Source: Ostreibacterium oceani
GTDB lineage: Bacteria > Pseudomonadota > Gammaproteobacteria > Cardiobacteriales > Ostreibacteriaceae
Direction of reading: 5' to 3'
NCBI RefSeq assembly: GCF_009362845.1
Contig: NZ_WHNW01000002.1
Span: forward strand, 124,001 to 188,000
DNA: 64,000 bases
Shown here: positions 19,214-29,029 of the stretch, one piece after another
Position numbering within the stretch: the stretch's first letter is position 1
How the letters are laid out: each line of letters starts with the position of its first letter
Translations under genes and position numbers: made by a program
The notes under the pieces: generated by a model
Seen by the model: the letters and a program-made list of their open reading frames with translations, nothing else
The model's database searches: none
What the model was told of the DNA's origin: nothing

Positions 19214-20305
19214 ATGGGATTTAACTGTGGAATTGTCGGACTACCGAATGTCGGTAAATCAACCCTTTTCAACGCACTGACCAAAGCGGCCATTGATGCG
19301 CAAAACTATCCATTTTGCACTATCGAGCCGAATGTCGGTATTGTACCAATGCCTGACCCGCGCCTTGATGAACTGGCGACTATTGTCAACCCTGAACGCG
19401 TTATTCCTACAACGATGGAATTTGTTGACATTGCTGGGCTGGTTGCAGGCGCATCCAAAGGCGAAGGCTTGGGCAATCAATTTTTAGCCAACATCCGCGA
19501 AACCGATGCAATCGCGCATGTTGTTCGTTGCTTTGAGGATGATGACATTATTCATGTTGACGGCAACATCAACCCAATCAAAGATATAGAAACCATTGAC
19601 ACCGAACTCATTTTGGCCGACCTTGCGACCCTAGAGCGCGCAGCCCAGCGTTTTCAAAAACTGGCGCGAAGCGGTAACAAATCCGCCCAACTGTCATTAC
19701 AAACCATCGAAAAACTAATCGCACACCTTGAGAATGGCAATTCCGCGCGGTCGCTCGCGTTATCGGCCGAACAGACAGCCAGCATCAAAGAATACCCGCT
19801 GCTGACGGCAAAACCCGTGATGTTTATTGCAAACGTGAGCGAAACGGGTTTTGAAAACAACCCCCACTTAGACGCCGTCATGGCACACGCAGCGACTGAA
19901 AATGCAAGCGTTGTCCCTGTTTGCGCGGCGATTGAAGCCGAGCTATCCACACTGGATGATGCCGAACGCGATGAATTTTTGAGTGAATACAACCTCAGCG
20001 AACCAGGGCTTAACCGCGTCATTCGAGCGGGCTATCAACTGCTGGGTTTAGGCACTTACTTTACCGCGGGTGTCAAAGAAGTTCGCGCATGGACTATCCC
20101 GCAAAATGCCACCGCACCACAAGCTGCGGGCGTGATTCATGGTGATTTTGAGCGCGGCTTTATCCGTGCTGAAGTAATCGCCTACCAAGATTTCATTGAA
20201 CACAAAGGAGAGCAAGGCGCCAAAGAAGCAGGAAAATGGCGGCAAGAGGGCAAAACCTACCACGTAAAAGAAGGTGATGTCATTCACTTTTTATTCAATG
20301 TTTAA
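19214..20305 (+). CDS. ychF: Obg-like ATPase YchF
   Basis: Ribosome-associated P-loop protein of the Obg family that prefers ATP and is linked to the oxidative stress response. The 363-residue length is normal. It shows the G1 loop GLPNVGKST, a [17 protein letters not shown] switch, a coiled-coil middle and a C-terminal TGS domain ending [10 protein letters not shown]. It is the last gene of the prs-rplY-pth-ychF series before efp. Confidence 0.97.
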   Translation: MGFNCGIVGLPNVGKSTLFNALTKAAIDAQNYPFCTIEPNVGIVPMPDPRLDELATIVNPERVIPTTMEFVDIAGLVAGASKGEGLGNQFLANIRETDAIAHVVRCFEDDDIIHVDGNINPIKDIETIDTELILADLATLERAAQRFQKLARSGNKSAQLSLQTIEKLIAHLENGNSARSLALSAEQTASIKEYPLLTAKPVMFIANVSETGFENNPHLDAVMAHAATENASVVPVCAAIEAELSTLDDAERDEFLSEYNLSEPGLNRVIRAGYQLLGLGTYFTAGVKEVRAWTIPQNATAPQAAGVIHGDFERGFIRAEVIAYQDFIEHKGEQGAKEAGKWRQEGKTYHVKEGDVIHFLFNV

Positions 20306-20372
20306 TGCAAATATTGCGTTTATGCGCGCAAGCTGTTGTATGATTATGTAACTGACTTAAAGGAAAACACAC

Positions 20373-20942
20373 ATGGCAACTTACTCAACAAACGAATTCA
20401 AAAATGGGCTAAAAATTATCATCGACGGTGACCCTTATAACATTATCGAGAATGAAATCGTCAAACCTGGCAAAGGACAAGCCTTTAATCGAATTAGAAT
20501 CAAAAACCTAAAAACAGGTCGCGTTATCGAGCGCACCTACAAATCAGGCGACAGCGTTGAGGCGGCCGATGTCATGGAAATAGAAATGGAATACTCCTAT
20601 TTCGATGGTGACAGCTATGTATTTATGCATCCTGAGACTTTTGATCAGGTCAGCGCTGATGAAAGCGCAATCGCTGATGCCAAAAAATGGCTAAAAGAAC
20701 AAGACAGATGCACCGTCATTCTATGGAACGACAACCCCATCTCGGTTATCCCACCTAATTTTGTCGAACTCGAAGTCACTGAAACCGACCCAGGGTTAAA
20801 AGGTGACACCTCAGGCTCTGGTGGCAAACCTGCCACGTTATCGACCGGCGCGGTCGTTCGCGTCCCACTCTTTGTACAAATTGGCGAGATTATCCGTGTT
20901 GACACACGTAACGGTGAATACCATTCACGCGCTAAAGATTAA
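20373..20942 (+). CDS. efp: Translation elongation factor P
   Basis: Relieves ribosomes stalled at proline stretches. The 189-residue protein has the three beta-barrel domains, with Lys34 in VKPGKGQA conserved as the site for beta-lysylation by EpmA/EpmB. It does not carry the Arg of the EarP type. The modification genes are not in this window. An AAAGGAAA ribosome site precedes ATG. Several proteins here have proline-rich or low-complexity tails, such as the pyrB extension. Confidence 0.97.
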   Translation: MATYSTNEFKNGLKIIIDGDPYNIIENEIVKPGKGQAFNRIRIKNLKTGRVIERTYKSGDSVEAADVMEIEMEYSYFDGDSYVFMHPETFDQVSADESAIADAKKWLKEQDRCTVILWNDNPISVIPPNFVELEVTETDPGLKGDTSGSGGKPATLSTGAVVRVPLFVQIGEIIRVDTRNGEYHSRAKD

Positions 20943-21030
20943 ATAGCAAAGATTAAGCACCAAAAATTAAGTGCCAACGCCTTACCATACACGCAATTGA
21001 ACATACTCAACCCCAAACCGATAGGACTAC

Positions 21031-21984
21031 ATGATGAAAAATCAAATCTTACTTATCTTAGGCTTAGCTGCTGTTTTAGGATGTAGCGAAACACCTATGC
21101 AATCTAAAACCCAAGACCCCCAAAAAACCCAAGACACCCAGTGGGCATACGGCACAGACACAAATGCAACAACAGCGACAACATCACCTGAAACATCTAC
21201 TAAGGCACCTGCCGATTCAGAAAATTTAGTCGCCGACAAGCAACAACCCACATCAAGCACGCCTTTGAACGGTGAATTTAATATAGTACGGGTCAAAGAT
21301 TATGACGCGATTTCACCTTTACCCATCGCATTTAACGCTGACAGCCAAAATATCAGCGGCTCGGCCGGGTGCAATCGATTTTCAGGCAGTTACCAAACCA
21401 CGGGACAAAACATGACGCTATCAAAAATTGCTAGCACCAAACGTTTTTGTCTAGAAAAAGGGGTCAGCCAATTGGAAAATCATATTTTGCAATTACTAGG
21501 CAGCATCCACACGTTCAAAACCAATGAAAACGCTATTGATTTTTTTGACAACAATAATCAATGGATTATGACAATAGAACCCAGCGAGCCACTGGCAGCA
21601 CACCCCTATCAAATCAAATACACCACGCAAACGATGGTTGCAACCAATACCTTGATTTTCTCAGGCAGCCAAATCACCTGCCAAACTGATGATCCGACCC
21701 AGCCGACTCAGAACAACCATCAAAATAACCATAGCAAAAATCTATCGACCAGCCAAGTAAAAGACTTACTCGACTCAATCAACGAACTCCCTATGGCGGC
21801 ACTTAGCACCCTCACCGCACCTTCTGATCAGCGCCACCTAGATGGCGCAGCCTACGCAAAACTGACGATTATTGATGGCGACACGACATACGAAGTTCCT
21901 GACTTCGATCACGGCAACCCACCTGCTGCGGTGGCTCGTCTTGTTGCTGTTTTACTGAGACAATCAAATTGTCCTAACGTATGA
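21031..21984 (+). CDS. META-domain (HslJ-like) lipoprotein
   Basis: Probable outer-membrane or periplasmic lipoprotein of 317 residues. The signal peptide ends in a VLGC lipobox with Cys18, followed by a Thr/Gln/Pro-rich linker to about residue 85. A META/HslJ-like domain then shows the typical ISGSAGCNRFSGSY strand and paired Cys (KRFCLEKG). The last 110 residues form a second domain I do not recognise, with two Cys that could pair. HslJ relatives are linked to heat-shock or drug tolerance; the function here is unknown. It stands alone between efp and rpsB. Confidence 0.75.
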   Translation: MMKNQILLILGLAAVLGCSETPMQSKTQDPQKTQDTQWAYGTDTNATTATTSPETSTKAPADSENLVADKQQPTSSTPLNGEFNIVRVKDYDAISPLPIAFNADSQNISGSAGCNRFSGSYQTTGQNMTLSKIASTKRFCLEKGVSQLENHILQLLGSIHTFKTNENAIDFFDNNNQWIMTIEPSEPLAAHPYQIKYTTQTMVATNTLIFSGSQITCQTDDPTQPTQNNHQNNHSKNLSTSQVKDLLDSINELPMAALSTLTAPSDQRHLDGAAYAKLTIIDGDTTYEVPDFDHGNPPAAVARLVAVLLRQSNCPNV

Positions 21985-22346
21985 CCTTGTATTGACTTCA
22001 ATCCATCCTCGTTACCCTCATATCATCCCCTCAACTACCTCCCCCTAAATAGCCAAAACTTCATAATTACAACACAATCTCGGCACAGTTAGGCCGAACA
22101 CCTAAGGACAAAAAACACGGACGCACCTTTAATTGCTGAGAGCACTTTACTCACAACGTAATCTATGGTATAAATGCGCAGCAATTTTGCAAAAACCACA
22201 GACTTATTAAAGTCAATCGGGGTGCTTCGTTATTTCGGTTAGTGGATCCATGGCGGTTAGTGATTCTATGGTTCATTAGCATTCGATTTAACCAAGTCGT
22301 TTGATGGTAAGTTTGGTAGATTTAACCCGAATTGGAGAATATTTTT
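21985..22346. other. rpsB upstream region
   Basis: A gene-free stretch of 362 bases that should hold the rpsB promoter and long leader. A promoter-like pair is described separately. Short duplications based on cggttagtgg occur near 22236-22262. No cloverleaf or riboswitch was recognised. Confidence 0.5.
22146..22174 (+). promoter_or_regulatory. Putative rpsB sigma-70 promoter
   Basis: TTTACT and TATAAA are separated by 17 bp. The implied transcript would have a leader of about 165 bases, suited to S2 autoregulation as known in enterobacteria. This is a pattern match only. Confidence 0.45.
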
Positions 22347-23246
22347 ATGTCTACAACAATTTCTATGCGCGAGCTATTTGAAGCAGGCGCGCACTTTGGT
22401 CACAGAACCCGTTACTGGAATCCTAAAATGGCGCCTTATATTTATGGTGCGCGTGGTGGCATTCATATCATCAATTTAGAGCAAACTGTGCCAATGATGC
22501 AGGATGCGATTAACTTTTTAGGCACGATTGCGGCCAATGGCGGTAATATTTTATTCGTCGGCACCAAGCGTGCAGCTTCTGACACCATACAAAAGGCCGC
22601 GGTCGATTGTGGCATGCCGTACGTCAACCAACGCTGGTTAGGCGGCATGATGACTAACTACAAAACCATCCGTCAATCGGTCAGAAAACTCCACAACATG
22701 CGTAAATCTGAAAGCGATGGTTCATTGGCACACATGACCAAAAAAGAAATCATCAACCTCCGTAAAGAGCAAATCAAGCTAGAGTCCTCTTTGGGTGGCA
22801 TTGCAGACATGAAGCGCTTGCCTGATGTACTTTTTGTTGCCGATGTCGGTCACGAAAGTATCGCTATCAAAGAAGCAAAAACCTTGGGCATCCCTGTTGT
22901 CGGCATCGTTGATACCAACAATAGCCCCGAAGAAGTGGATTACATTATTCCTTGTAACGATGATTCGGTTCGCGCACTGGGCCTTTGTATTAACGCCATT
23001 GCTGACGGCATTAAAAATGCGCGCATTGCTAACGGCAGCGCCAGCCAACTAAGCGACGAATCTGCACCACAAGAAAACATCACTGAGCCAGCAGCTCAGG
23101 TAACGGCAGAAGCAGCACCTGAGGCAGCCACTGAAGTAGCAAGCGAAGTAGCCCCGAAAGCAAGCCCCGAAGCCCCAGTAACAGAGCCAGCAGCAGCAGA
23201 CAGCAGCGAAGCTAACACTGAGGCAACAACCACAGATAAGGGCTAA
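22347..23246 (+). CDS. rpsB: Ribosomal protein S2
   Basis: Small-subunit protein that is needed to bind S1. The core runs from SMRELFEAGAHFGHRTRYWNPKM to about residue 230 and is standard. The protein is 299 residues instead of about 240 because of a C-terminal tail rich in Ala, Glu and Pro (repeated EAAPE/EVAPK phrases), another low-complexity protein end in this window. ATG at 22347 is chosen with GGAGAAT upstream; a TTG at 22332 overlaps that site. tsf follows after a hairpin. Confidence 0.96.
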   Translation: MSTTISMRELFEAGAHFGHRTRYWNPKMAPYIYGARGGIHIINLEQTVPMMQDAINFLGTIAANGGNILFVGTKRAASDTIQKAAVDCGMPYVNQRWLGGMMTNYKTIRQSVRKLHNMRKSESDGSLAHMTKKEIINLRKEQIKLESSLGGIADMKRLPDVLFVADVGHESIAIKEAKTLGIPVVGIVDTNNSPEEVDYIIPCNDDSVRALGLCINAIADGIKNARIANGSASQLSDESAPQENITEPAAQVTAEAAPEAATEVASEVAPKASPEAPVTEPAAADSSEANTEATTTDKG

Positions 23247-23255
23247 ACAAACCAT

Positions 23256-23279
23256 TCGCAAGGCCTCTGCGCCTTGCGA
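23256..23279 (+). terminator. Intercistronic hairpin between rpsB and tsf
   Basis: A perfect 9-bp stem TCGCAAGGC/GCCTTGCGA with a 6-base loop lies just after the rpsB stop. No T-run follows, so it is more likely an attenuating or mRNA-stabilising element than a full terminator. Confidence 0.6.
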
Positions 23280-23322
23280 TACCCTATTTAACTAATTATA
23301 CGATATTACAAAGGTACCCAAT

Positions 23323-24372
23323 ATGGCAATTACTGCAGCACTCGTAAAAGCCCTTCGTGACCGCACTTCAGCGGGCATGATGGAATGTAAAAAAGCGCTA
23401 GTCGATTCAAATGGTGACATTGACGCTGCCACCGAACTCCTACGCAAATCAGGCTTAGCCAAAGCCGAAAAAAAAGCCGACCGTATCGCCGCAGAAGGTC
23501 GCGTTGCATATGCTATCTCGGATGATAAGCAATTCGCTGCTATTGTAGAAATCAACTGTGAAACAGATTTTGTTTCCAAAGGTGATATCTTTGGGGATTT
23601 CTCACAAAATATCGCCAGCCTTAGCGCCAACGAAAAACTCACTGAGCTGGATGCGATTAATCAAGCCCCATTAGCGGGTGAGACCGTTGACGAAAAACGC
23701 CGTTCGCTAGTCACGACACTAGGCGAAAACATTAACATTCGCCGCCTCGGCAGCATCAGCACTAACGGTGTTGTCAACGGCTACGTTCATGGTGGCGGTA
23801 AAGTCGGCGTTATCATCGCCGCTACTTGCGATGAGAGTGTCCGCGATAAGACCGAAGAACTACTACGCAACCTCGCGATGCACGCTTGCGCGATGAAACC
23901 TGCGTCAATCTCTTACCTAGACTTGGATTTAGATTTTGTCGCCAGAGAGACAGAAGCCATCCGCGCAGAGATTGAAAAAGGCAACGAAGAACTCGAACGC
24001 CTCGGCAAACAACTAAGACGCATTCCTGACTTTGTTAGTCGTCATCAACTCACCGATGACGTCCTTGCCGCCGTCGAGCAAACCATGAAAGATACATTAA
24101 AAGCCGAAGGCAAACCAGAGCATATTTGGGACAAAATCATTCCAGGTCAACTAGACCGGTACATCAAAGACAATACCGAACTAGACCAGGCACATGCACT
24201 GCTTAGCCAAACTTACGTGATGGACGACAAAAAAACGGTTGAACAAGCCATTGCTGATGTTCACCCCTCTATTCAACTCGTCGATTATATTCGCTTTGAA
24301 CTCGGGGAAGGTATTGAGAAAAAAGTGGATAACTTTGTAGAAGAGGTCATGGCACAAGCCAAAAACGCCTAA
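23323..24372 (+). CDS. tsf: Elongation factor Ts, long form
   Basis: Guanine nucleotide exchange factor for EF-Tu. The N-terminal UBA-like domain (VKALRDRTSAGMMECKKAL) and the CETDFVSKG core motif are normal, and the C-terminus VRFELGEGIEKK-like segment (IRFELGEGIEKK) is present. At 349 residues it is about 65 longer than E. coli EF-Ts. Most of the excess is a charged helical insertion around residues 210-250 (ETEAIRAEIEKGNEELERLG). An AAAGG site precedes ATG. A strong terminator follows. Confidence 0.95.
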   Translation: MAITAALVKALRDRTSAGMMECKKALVDSNGDIDAATELLRKSGLAKAEKKADRIAAEGRVAYAISDDKQFAAIVEINCETDFVSKGDIFGDFSQNIASLSANEKLTELDAINQAPLAGETVDEKRRSLVTTLGENINIRRLGSISTNGVVNGYVHGGGKVGVIIAATCDESVRDKTEELLRNLAMHACAMKPASISYLDLDLDFVARETEAIRAEIEKGNEELERLGKQLRRIPDFVSRHQLTDDVLAAVEQTMKDTLKAEGKPEHIWDKIIPGQLDRYIKDNTELDQAHALLSQTYVMDDKKTVEQAIADVHPSIQLVDYIRFELGEGIEKKVDNFVEEVMAQAKNA

Positions 24373-24383
24373 TCTGCCAACAT

Positions 24384-24409
24384 AAAAAACCGCCGATTGG
24401 CGGTTTTTT
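24384..24409 (+). terminator. Rho-independent terminator after tsf
   Basis: Stem AACCGCC/GGCGGTT with loop GATT, preceded by an A-run and followed by six T. It should end the rpsB-tsf transcript and may also work on the other strand. Confidence 0.9.
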
Positions 24410-24492
24410 ATTGCACAAGCCATCAGTTAGTATAAGCTATTCGTTAACACAGTATCGCATTACGTTTTTAACCGCAAAGGCCAACTACCCCC

Positions 24493-25278
24493 ATGAACGA
24501 AACACGACCAACAACTGAAAACACAATTGAAAAAACAGCTGAAATCACACCGTCAGAATACCCATTACAAACGCCTCGGTTTAAACGGATTCTTTTAAAA
24601 CTCAGTGGCGAAGCCCTGCTTGGTGAAAAAACATTTGGCATCGATGCTAAGGTATTAAATCGGCTAGCCAGTGAAATCAAAATCCTCATCGAAGCTGGCA
24701 TTGAAATTTCACTGGTTGTCGGCGGTGGTAACTTATTTCGAGGCGCAGAGCTACAAGAGTCAGGCATGGAACGCGTCACAGGCGACCATATGGGCATGCT
24801 TGCCACCGTCATGAATGCCTTGGCGCTGCAAGACGCCATCGAAAAAGTCGGCATCCCCGTCAGAGTTATGTCGGCCTTACCTATCGATCAAGTTTGTGAA
24901 GAATTTATCCGCCGACGCGCGGTCCGTCATATGGAAAAAAAACGGGTCGTCATTTGTGCAGCAGGTACGGGCAATCCGTTTTTCACTACCGATACAGCCG
25001 CTAGCCTACGTGCCATCGAGTTAGAAACCGATGCCATGCTAAAAGCCACCAAAGTCGATGGTGTTTACGATGCCGACCCCCATTGTGATAAGGCAGCAAC
25101 AAAATACAAAACGCTCAGTTATAACCAGGTACTTGAGGATGGCTTAGCGGTTATGGACGCGACTGCCGTTGTGATGTGCCGTGACAATAACTTGCCTTTA
25201 CTGGTATTTAACATGACAACCCCCGGCGAGATTGTGCGTGCTTTATTTGACCCGCAGGTCGGCACGTTAATTCGCTAA
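24493..25278 (+). CDS. pyrH: Uridylate kinase
   Basis: Hexameric bacterial UMP kinase of the amino-acid-kinase fold, making UDP. The core begins at [15 protein letters not shown], with [26 protein letters not shown] and the [12 protein letters not shown] motif. It carries an N-terminal extension of about 28 residues rich in Thr and Glu that E. coli PyrH lacks. A Met close to the core would remove the extension, but none is available, so the ATG at 24493 stands. frr follows 172 bp downstream. Confidence 0.95.
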   Translation: MNETRPTTENTIEKTAEITPSEYPLQTPRFKRILLKLSGEALLGEKTFGIDAKVLNRLASEIKILIEAGIEISLVVGGGNLFRGAELQESGMERVTGDHMGMLATVMNALALQDAIEKVGIPVRVMSALPIDQVCEEFIRRRAVRHMEKKRVVICAAGTGNPFFTTDTAASLRAIELETDAMLKATKVDGVYDADPHCDKAATKYKTLSYNQVLEDGLAVMDATAVVMCRDNNLPLLVFNMTTPGEIVRALFDPQVGTLIR

Positions 25279-25450
25279 AATTAATTCGCTAGAATAATCC
25301 GCCCAGGTTAACCCACCAGCGTTCCTTTTGATCGGTTGGCTGCGAACCAATTACGTGGTATTCAAATATTAATTTAATCGATTCAACACCTATTTTTTTT
25401 TACCTCGTGTAAAATACTGCCAAGAACAACACACAACCAAAGAGTTAACG

Positions 25451-26008
25451 ATGATTGATAATATAAAGCAAGACACTAAATCCCGCATGGCCAAATCGAT
25501 TGATGCGTTAAAGCTTGAATTAAGCCGTATCCGCACTGGGCGCGCTCACCCTAGTTTACTCGACCATGTTACCGTTGATTTTTATGGCTCGGAAGTCCCT
25601 GTTGGTCAAGCCGCCAATGTTAGTAACAGTGACGCCAGAACCCTCACGATTCAACCTTGGGACAAATCAATGGTCGCGGTCATTGAAAAAGCCATCATCA
25701 ATTCAGACCTTGGGATAACACCGACCTCAGCAGGCGACATTATCCGCATTAACTTACCGCCGTTAACCGAAGAACGACGCAAAGATCTGGTCAAAATCGT
25801 ACGTGGCGAAGGCGAAAACGCCAAAATTGCCATCCGCAATATCCGCCGCGATGCCAACCAAAGCATCAAAAATTTACTCAATGACAAGGCCATTACCGAA
25901 GACGACGAACGTCGCGCAGAAACCGACATTCAAAAAATCACCGATGATTTTGTCGCACAGGTTGACCAAGTTCTCGCAGAAAAGGAAAAAGACCTGCTTG
26001 CGGTTTAG
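25451..26008 (+). CDS. frr: Ribosome recycling factor
   Basis: Splits post-termination ribosomes together with EF-G. The 185-residue protein has the [13 protein letters not shown] motif, the [14 protein letters not shown] segment, and [11 protein letters not shown] at the hinge between the helical and beta domains. Length is normal. It belongs to the conserved tsf-pyrH-frr-uppS-cdsA order. Confidence 0.97.
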   Translation: MIDNIKQDTKSRMAKSIDALKLELSRIRTGRAHPSLLDHVTVDFYGSEVPVGQAANVSNSDARTLTIQPWDKSMVAVIEKAIINSDLGITPTSAGDIIRINLPPLTEERRKDLVKIVRGEGENAKIAIRNIRRDANQSIKNLLNDKAITEDDERRAETDIQKITDDFVAQVDQVLAEKEKDLLAV

Positions 26009-26054
26009 TCTGTAATTTGCGCTATATCGCTTTATTTTCCACCATTTCAATCTG

Positions 26055-26765
26055 TTGTTGAATTTGTCATTGCCACTACAACACATCGCCATCATCATGG
26101 ACGGCAACGGCCGCTTTGCAGAATCAATCGGGCGCTCGCGCCTCTATGGGCATCGCGCTGGTCACACAGCAGTCCTGCGCACGGTGCGTCACTGCGCCAA
26201 AATGGGGCTGCGTTCTTTGACACTGTATGCATTTAGCAGTGAAAATTGGCAGCGCCCAGAATCTGAAATTCAGGCACTAATGCAGCTATTCCTCCGTGCA
26301 ATTAAACGTAATCGTCGCCTTTTCAACCGTCACGGTATTCGATTTCGCGTCATCGGGGACACCTCGGCATTTCCTCGTCCTTTACACGATGCCATCGATG
26401 AACTAACCCAAGAAACACAGACAAACCAAGGCTTGCAACTTAATATAGCCGCAAATTATGGGGGCAAATGGGACATTACCCAAGCCGTTAAACAGCTCGC
26501 CACACAGGTCGAAAATCAAACCCTATCACCCCAAACCATTACCGAAAAAGACATTGCCACACACCTCGAATTAGCCGACCAAGCACCTGTAGATTTATTA
26601 ATCCGAACAGGTGGCGAGCAGCGCATCAGTAATTTTTTATTATGGCAATGCGCTTACGCCGAGCTCTATTTCACACCGATTTATTGGCCTGTTTTTGACG
26701 ATGCGGCGCTAGATGATGCTATTGCCGACTTTACACACCGTACACGGCGATTTGGCGGACTGTAA
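26055..26765 (+). CDS. uppS: Undecaprenyl diphosphate synthase
   Basis: Cis-prenyltransferase that makes the C55 carrier for peptidoglycan and other glycans. The 236-residue protein has HIAIIMDGNGR, LYAFSSENWQRP, NIAANYGGKWDI and RTGGEQRISNFLLWQ, all family motifs with the Asp and Arg residues present. The usual Trp after MDGNGR is Phe. No ATG lies before the catalytic motif, so a TTG start (26055, 26058 or 26064) must be used. No strong ribosome site is seen. Confidence 0.93.
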   Translation: MLNLSLPLQHIAIIMDGNGRFAESIGRSRLYGHRAGHTAVLRTVRHCAKMGLRSLTLYAFSSENWQRPESEIQALMQLFLRAIKRNRRLFNRHGIRFRVIGDTSAFPRPLHDAIDELTQETQTNQGLQLNIAANYGGKWDITQAVKQLATQVENQTLSPQTITEKDIATHLELADQAPVDLLIRTGGEQRISNFLLWQCAYAELYFTPIYWPVFDDAALDDAIADFTHRTRRFGGL

Positions 26766-26860
26766 CTTAGCAGGCTGTCATTTGACGAGCAATCATTTTA
26801 CTATCCGCTGACGCATTATCCTTTTATAATATCGATACATTCATTGAATAAAAAACCACT

Positions 26861-27658
26861 ATGAAACAACGAATCATTACCGCAACACTACTCATTGGCT
26901 TTATTTTAGTCATTTTATTTTTGTTACCCGCGTTAACACCGCTATTCATTGCCCTAGTTTTTGGGCTTTCCTTGTGGGAATGGGTGCGTATTACCAAACA
27001 ATCCTCGGCCAACGCCCTGCTAACCGTCATTTCGACACTGGCTCTATTATATGCAGGGCTTTGCTATCAATGGATTTTCGGGCTATTATTGCTTACCACA
27101 GCTATTCACTACGCATTTAGCATCCGACTAATTCAACAATTTGAATCCATTATTAACTACCGATTGAGCCCCTGTTACTTACAACTAATTGCCCCGGTTT
27201 TGCTGGCCACAACCACGGTTGTTTTGCTGCGCTTGACAGCACAGTACCCTGATAGCCACATTGCTGCCAGTACAATTGTCTTTATGGTCGCTGTCGTTGC
27301 GGCAACCGATAGCGGGGCTTATTTCGCTGGGCGTTTTTTTGGCAAAGAAAAATTCTCCCCCAAAGTCAGCCCAAACAAAACCATCGAAGGTGCGTTGGGC
27401 GGTATTGCTTCGGGTGTCATCATTGGATTACTGCTATTACCACTCATTAACAGCCATCAAATCGCGTGGTGGTTAGTTATCATTGCCTTGATTGCAACCG
27501 CACTGGCCTCTATACTTGGTGATTTATTTATCAGCCTAATCAAGCGCCAAAACGCCATCAAAGACACCAGCAACCTACTCCCTGGTCACGGTGGTATCCT
27601 TGACCGTATTGATGGCCTGTTAGCAGGAATTCCTGTGTTTTATTTGATTGCGTTGTAA
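26861..27658 (+). CDS. cdsA: Phosphatidate cytidylyltransferase
   Basis: Inner-membrane enzyme that makes CDP-diacylglycerol from phosphatidate and CTP, the branch point for phospholipids. The 265-residue protein is mostly hydrophobic helices. It ends with the full signature: SILGDLFISLIKR, then IKDTSNLLPGHGGILDRIDG, with the metal-binding Asp residues. It is the last gene of the rpsB-to-cdsA series; a hairpin with a T-run lies downstream. Confidence 0.96.
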   Translation: MKQRIITATLLIGFILVILFLLPALTPLFIALVFGLSLWEWVRITKQSSANALLTVISTLALLYAGLCYQWIFGLLLLTTAIHYAFSIRLIQQFESIINYRLSPCYLQLIAPVLLATTTVVLLRLTAQYPDSHIAASTIVFMVAVVAATDSGAYFAGRFFGKEKFSPKVSPNKTIEGALGGIASGVIIGLLLLPLINSHQIAWWLVIIALIATALASILGDLFISLIKRQNAIKDTSNLLPGHGGILDRIDGLLAGIPVFYLIAL

Positions 27659-27734
27659 ACTAACGACATTCATGACGATGGCGTGATCTGCATAAAATAT
27701 AATTAAATCATATTGATAACAATAAATCGGGCTG

Positions 27735-27770
27735 AATCAAGCAAACCATTACTCGGTTGCTTGATTTTTG
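27735..27770 (+). terminator. Terminator between cdsA and recA
   Basis: The arms AATCAAGCA(A)ACC and GGTTGCTTGATT pair with one bulged A around a 7-base loop, followed by TTTTTG. It should end cdsA transcription. Confidence 0.75.
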
Positions 27771-27805
27771 TTACTAAAATCATAGCTTATTCGCTGGGCT
27801 TTCGC

Positions 27806-27811
27806 TATAAT
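27806..27811 (+). promoter_or_regulatory. Putative recA -10 box
   Basis: A perfect TATAAT lies 54 bp before the recA ATG, just after the cdsA terminator. The -35 region is weak. I found no CTGT-N8-ACAG LexA operator nearby. Confidence 0.45.
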
Positions 27812-27865
27812 GCCCACTAAACACACAAAATAACACTCGGTTAAATTTTACACCACAGAGGTATT

Positions 27866-28900
27866 ATGAGCGACGAACGAAAAAAAGCCCTTGCAGCAGC
27901 ACTCTCACAAATCGAAAAACAATTTGGCAAAGGCTCTGTCATGCGCATGGGCGATGGCACAGCGCACCGCGATATTGATGCCGTATCGACTGGCTCATTG
28001 GGGCTAGACATTGCGTTAGGCATTGGCGGACTCCCCAGAGGGCGTGTCGTTGAAATTTACGGTCCTGAATCCTCAGGAAAAACAACGTTGACACTGCATG
28101 CCATTGCCGAAGCCCAAAAACTCGGCGGCACCGCAGCGTTTATTGATGCAGAACACGCATTGGACCCTGATTATGCCGAAAAATTAGGTGTCAACATTGA
28201 CGAAATGCTGGTTTCACAGCCTGATACTGGCGAGCAAGCCCTAGAAATCGCTGATATGCTCGTGCGCTCAGGTGGTGTCGATATCGTTGTTGTGGACTCG
28301 GTGGCTGCGCTAACCCCCAAGGCTGAAATCGAGGGCGAGATGGGCGATTCACACATGGGCTTGCAAGCACGACTGATGTCACAAGCGCTTCGTAAACTCA
28401 CCGCCAATATCAAACGCTCGAATACGATTGTCATTTTCATCAACCAAATTCGCATGAAAATTGGCGTTATGTTTGGCAGCCCAGAAACGACCACAGGCGG
28501 CAATGCGCTTAAATTTTACGCCTCCGTCCGTATTGATATTCGCCGCATTGGTGCCATCAAAAAAGGCGATGAAATCATTGGTAACGAAACCCGTGTCAAA
28601 GTCATCAAAAACAAAGTCGCCCCACCATTCAAACAATGTGAATTTGAAATTCTCTATGGGCAAGGCATCTCCCGTCTGGGTGAAATTTTGACCTTAGGCA
28701 CTGATTTAGGTGAGATAGAAAAATCAGGCGCGTGGTACAGTTATAACGATAACAAAATCGGGCAAGGCAAGGAAAACGCCAAACAATTCTTGGCCGAAAA
28801 CCCTGATATTACCGCCGCTATCGAACAAAAAATCCGTGCACACTTTTTACCTAAGACTGTAAAAAAACCACAGGATGCCGCGCCAGAGAGCGATGCGTAA
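27866..28900 (+). CDS. recA: Recombinase A
   Basis: Strand-exchange protein and coprotease of LexA. The 344-residue protein has the Walker A GPESSGKT near residues 66-73, the [11 protein letters not shown] Walker B region, and the [20 protein letters not shown] and [12 protein letters not shown] loops. A Ribosome site is AGAGG. recX follows after a strong terminator, so recX expression probably depends on read-through. Confidence 0.98.
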   Translation: MSDERKKALAAALSQIEKQFGKGSVMRMGDGTAHRDIDAVSTGSLGLDIALGIGGLPRGRVVEIYGPESSGKTTLTLHAIAEAQKLGGTAAFIDAEHALDPDYAEKLGVNIDEMLVSQPDTGEQALEIADMLVRSGGVDIVVVDSVAALTPKAEIEGEMGDSHMGLQARLMSQALRKLTANIKRSNTIVIFINQIRMKIGVMFGSPETTTGGNALKFYASVRIDIRRIGAIKKGDEIIGNETRVKVIKNKVAPPFKQCEFEILYGQGISRLGEILTLGTDLGEIEKSGAWYSYNDNKIGQGKENAKQFLAENPDITAAIEQKIRAHFLPKTVKKPQDAAPESDA

Positions 28901-28986
28901 TTTGATGTGTAGTTTGATACCTAGTTTGACATATACTATGATTGATGTATGTTTAATCTAGCTTAACCCTTTCACTCACTCCATCA

Positions 28987-29011
28987 CGGCCAGCGCTTGT
29001 TGGCCGTTTTT
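28987..29011 (+). terminator. Terminator between recA and recX
   Basis: Stem CGGCCA/TGGCCG with an 8-base loop and a TTTTT run. It lies before the recX ATG; a similar leaky terminator separates the two genes in E. coli. Confidence 0.8.
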
Positions 29012-29029
29012 CAGATAACCACCGTTCAG

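Noticed and set aside
21985-22346. Riboswitch before rpsB
   Set aside because: The leader is long enough for regulation, but no known riboswitch pattern could be identified by eye.
28997-29029. Earlier start for recX
   Set aside because: It lies inside the recA terminator hairpin.
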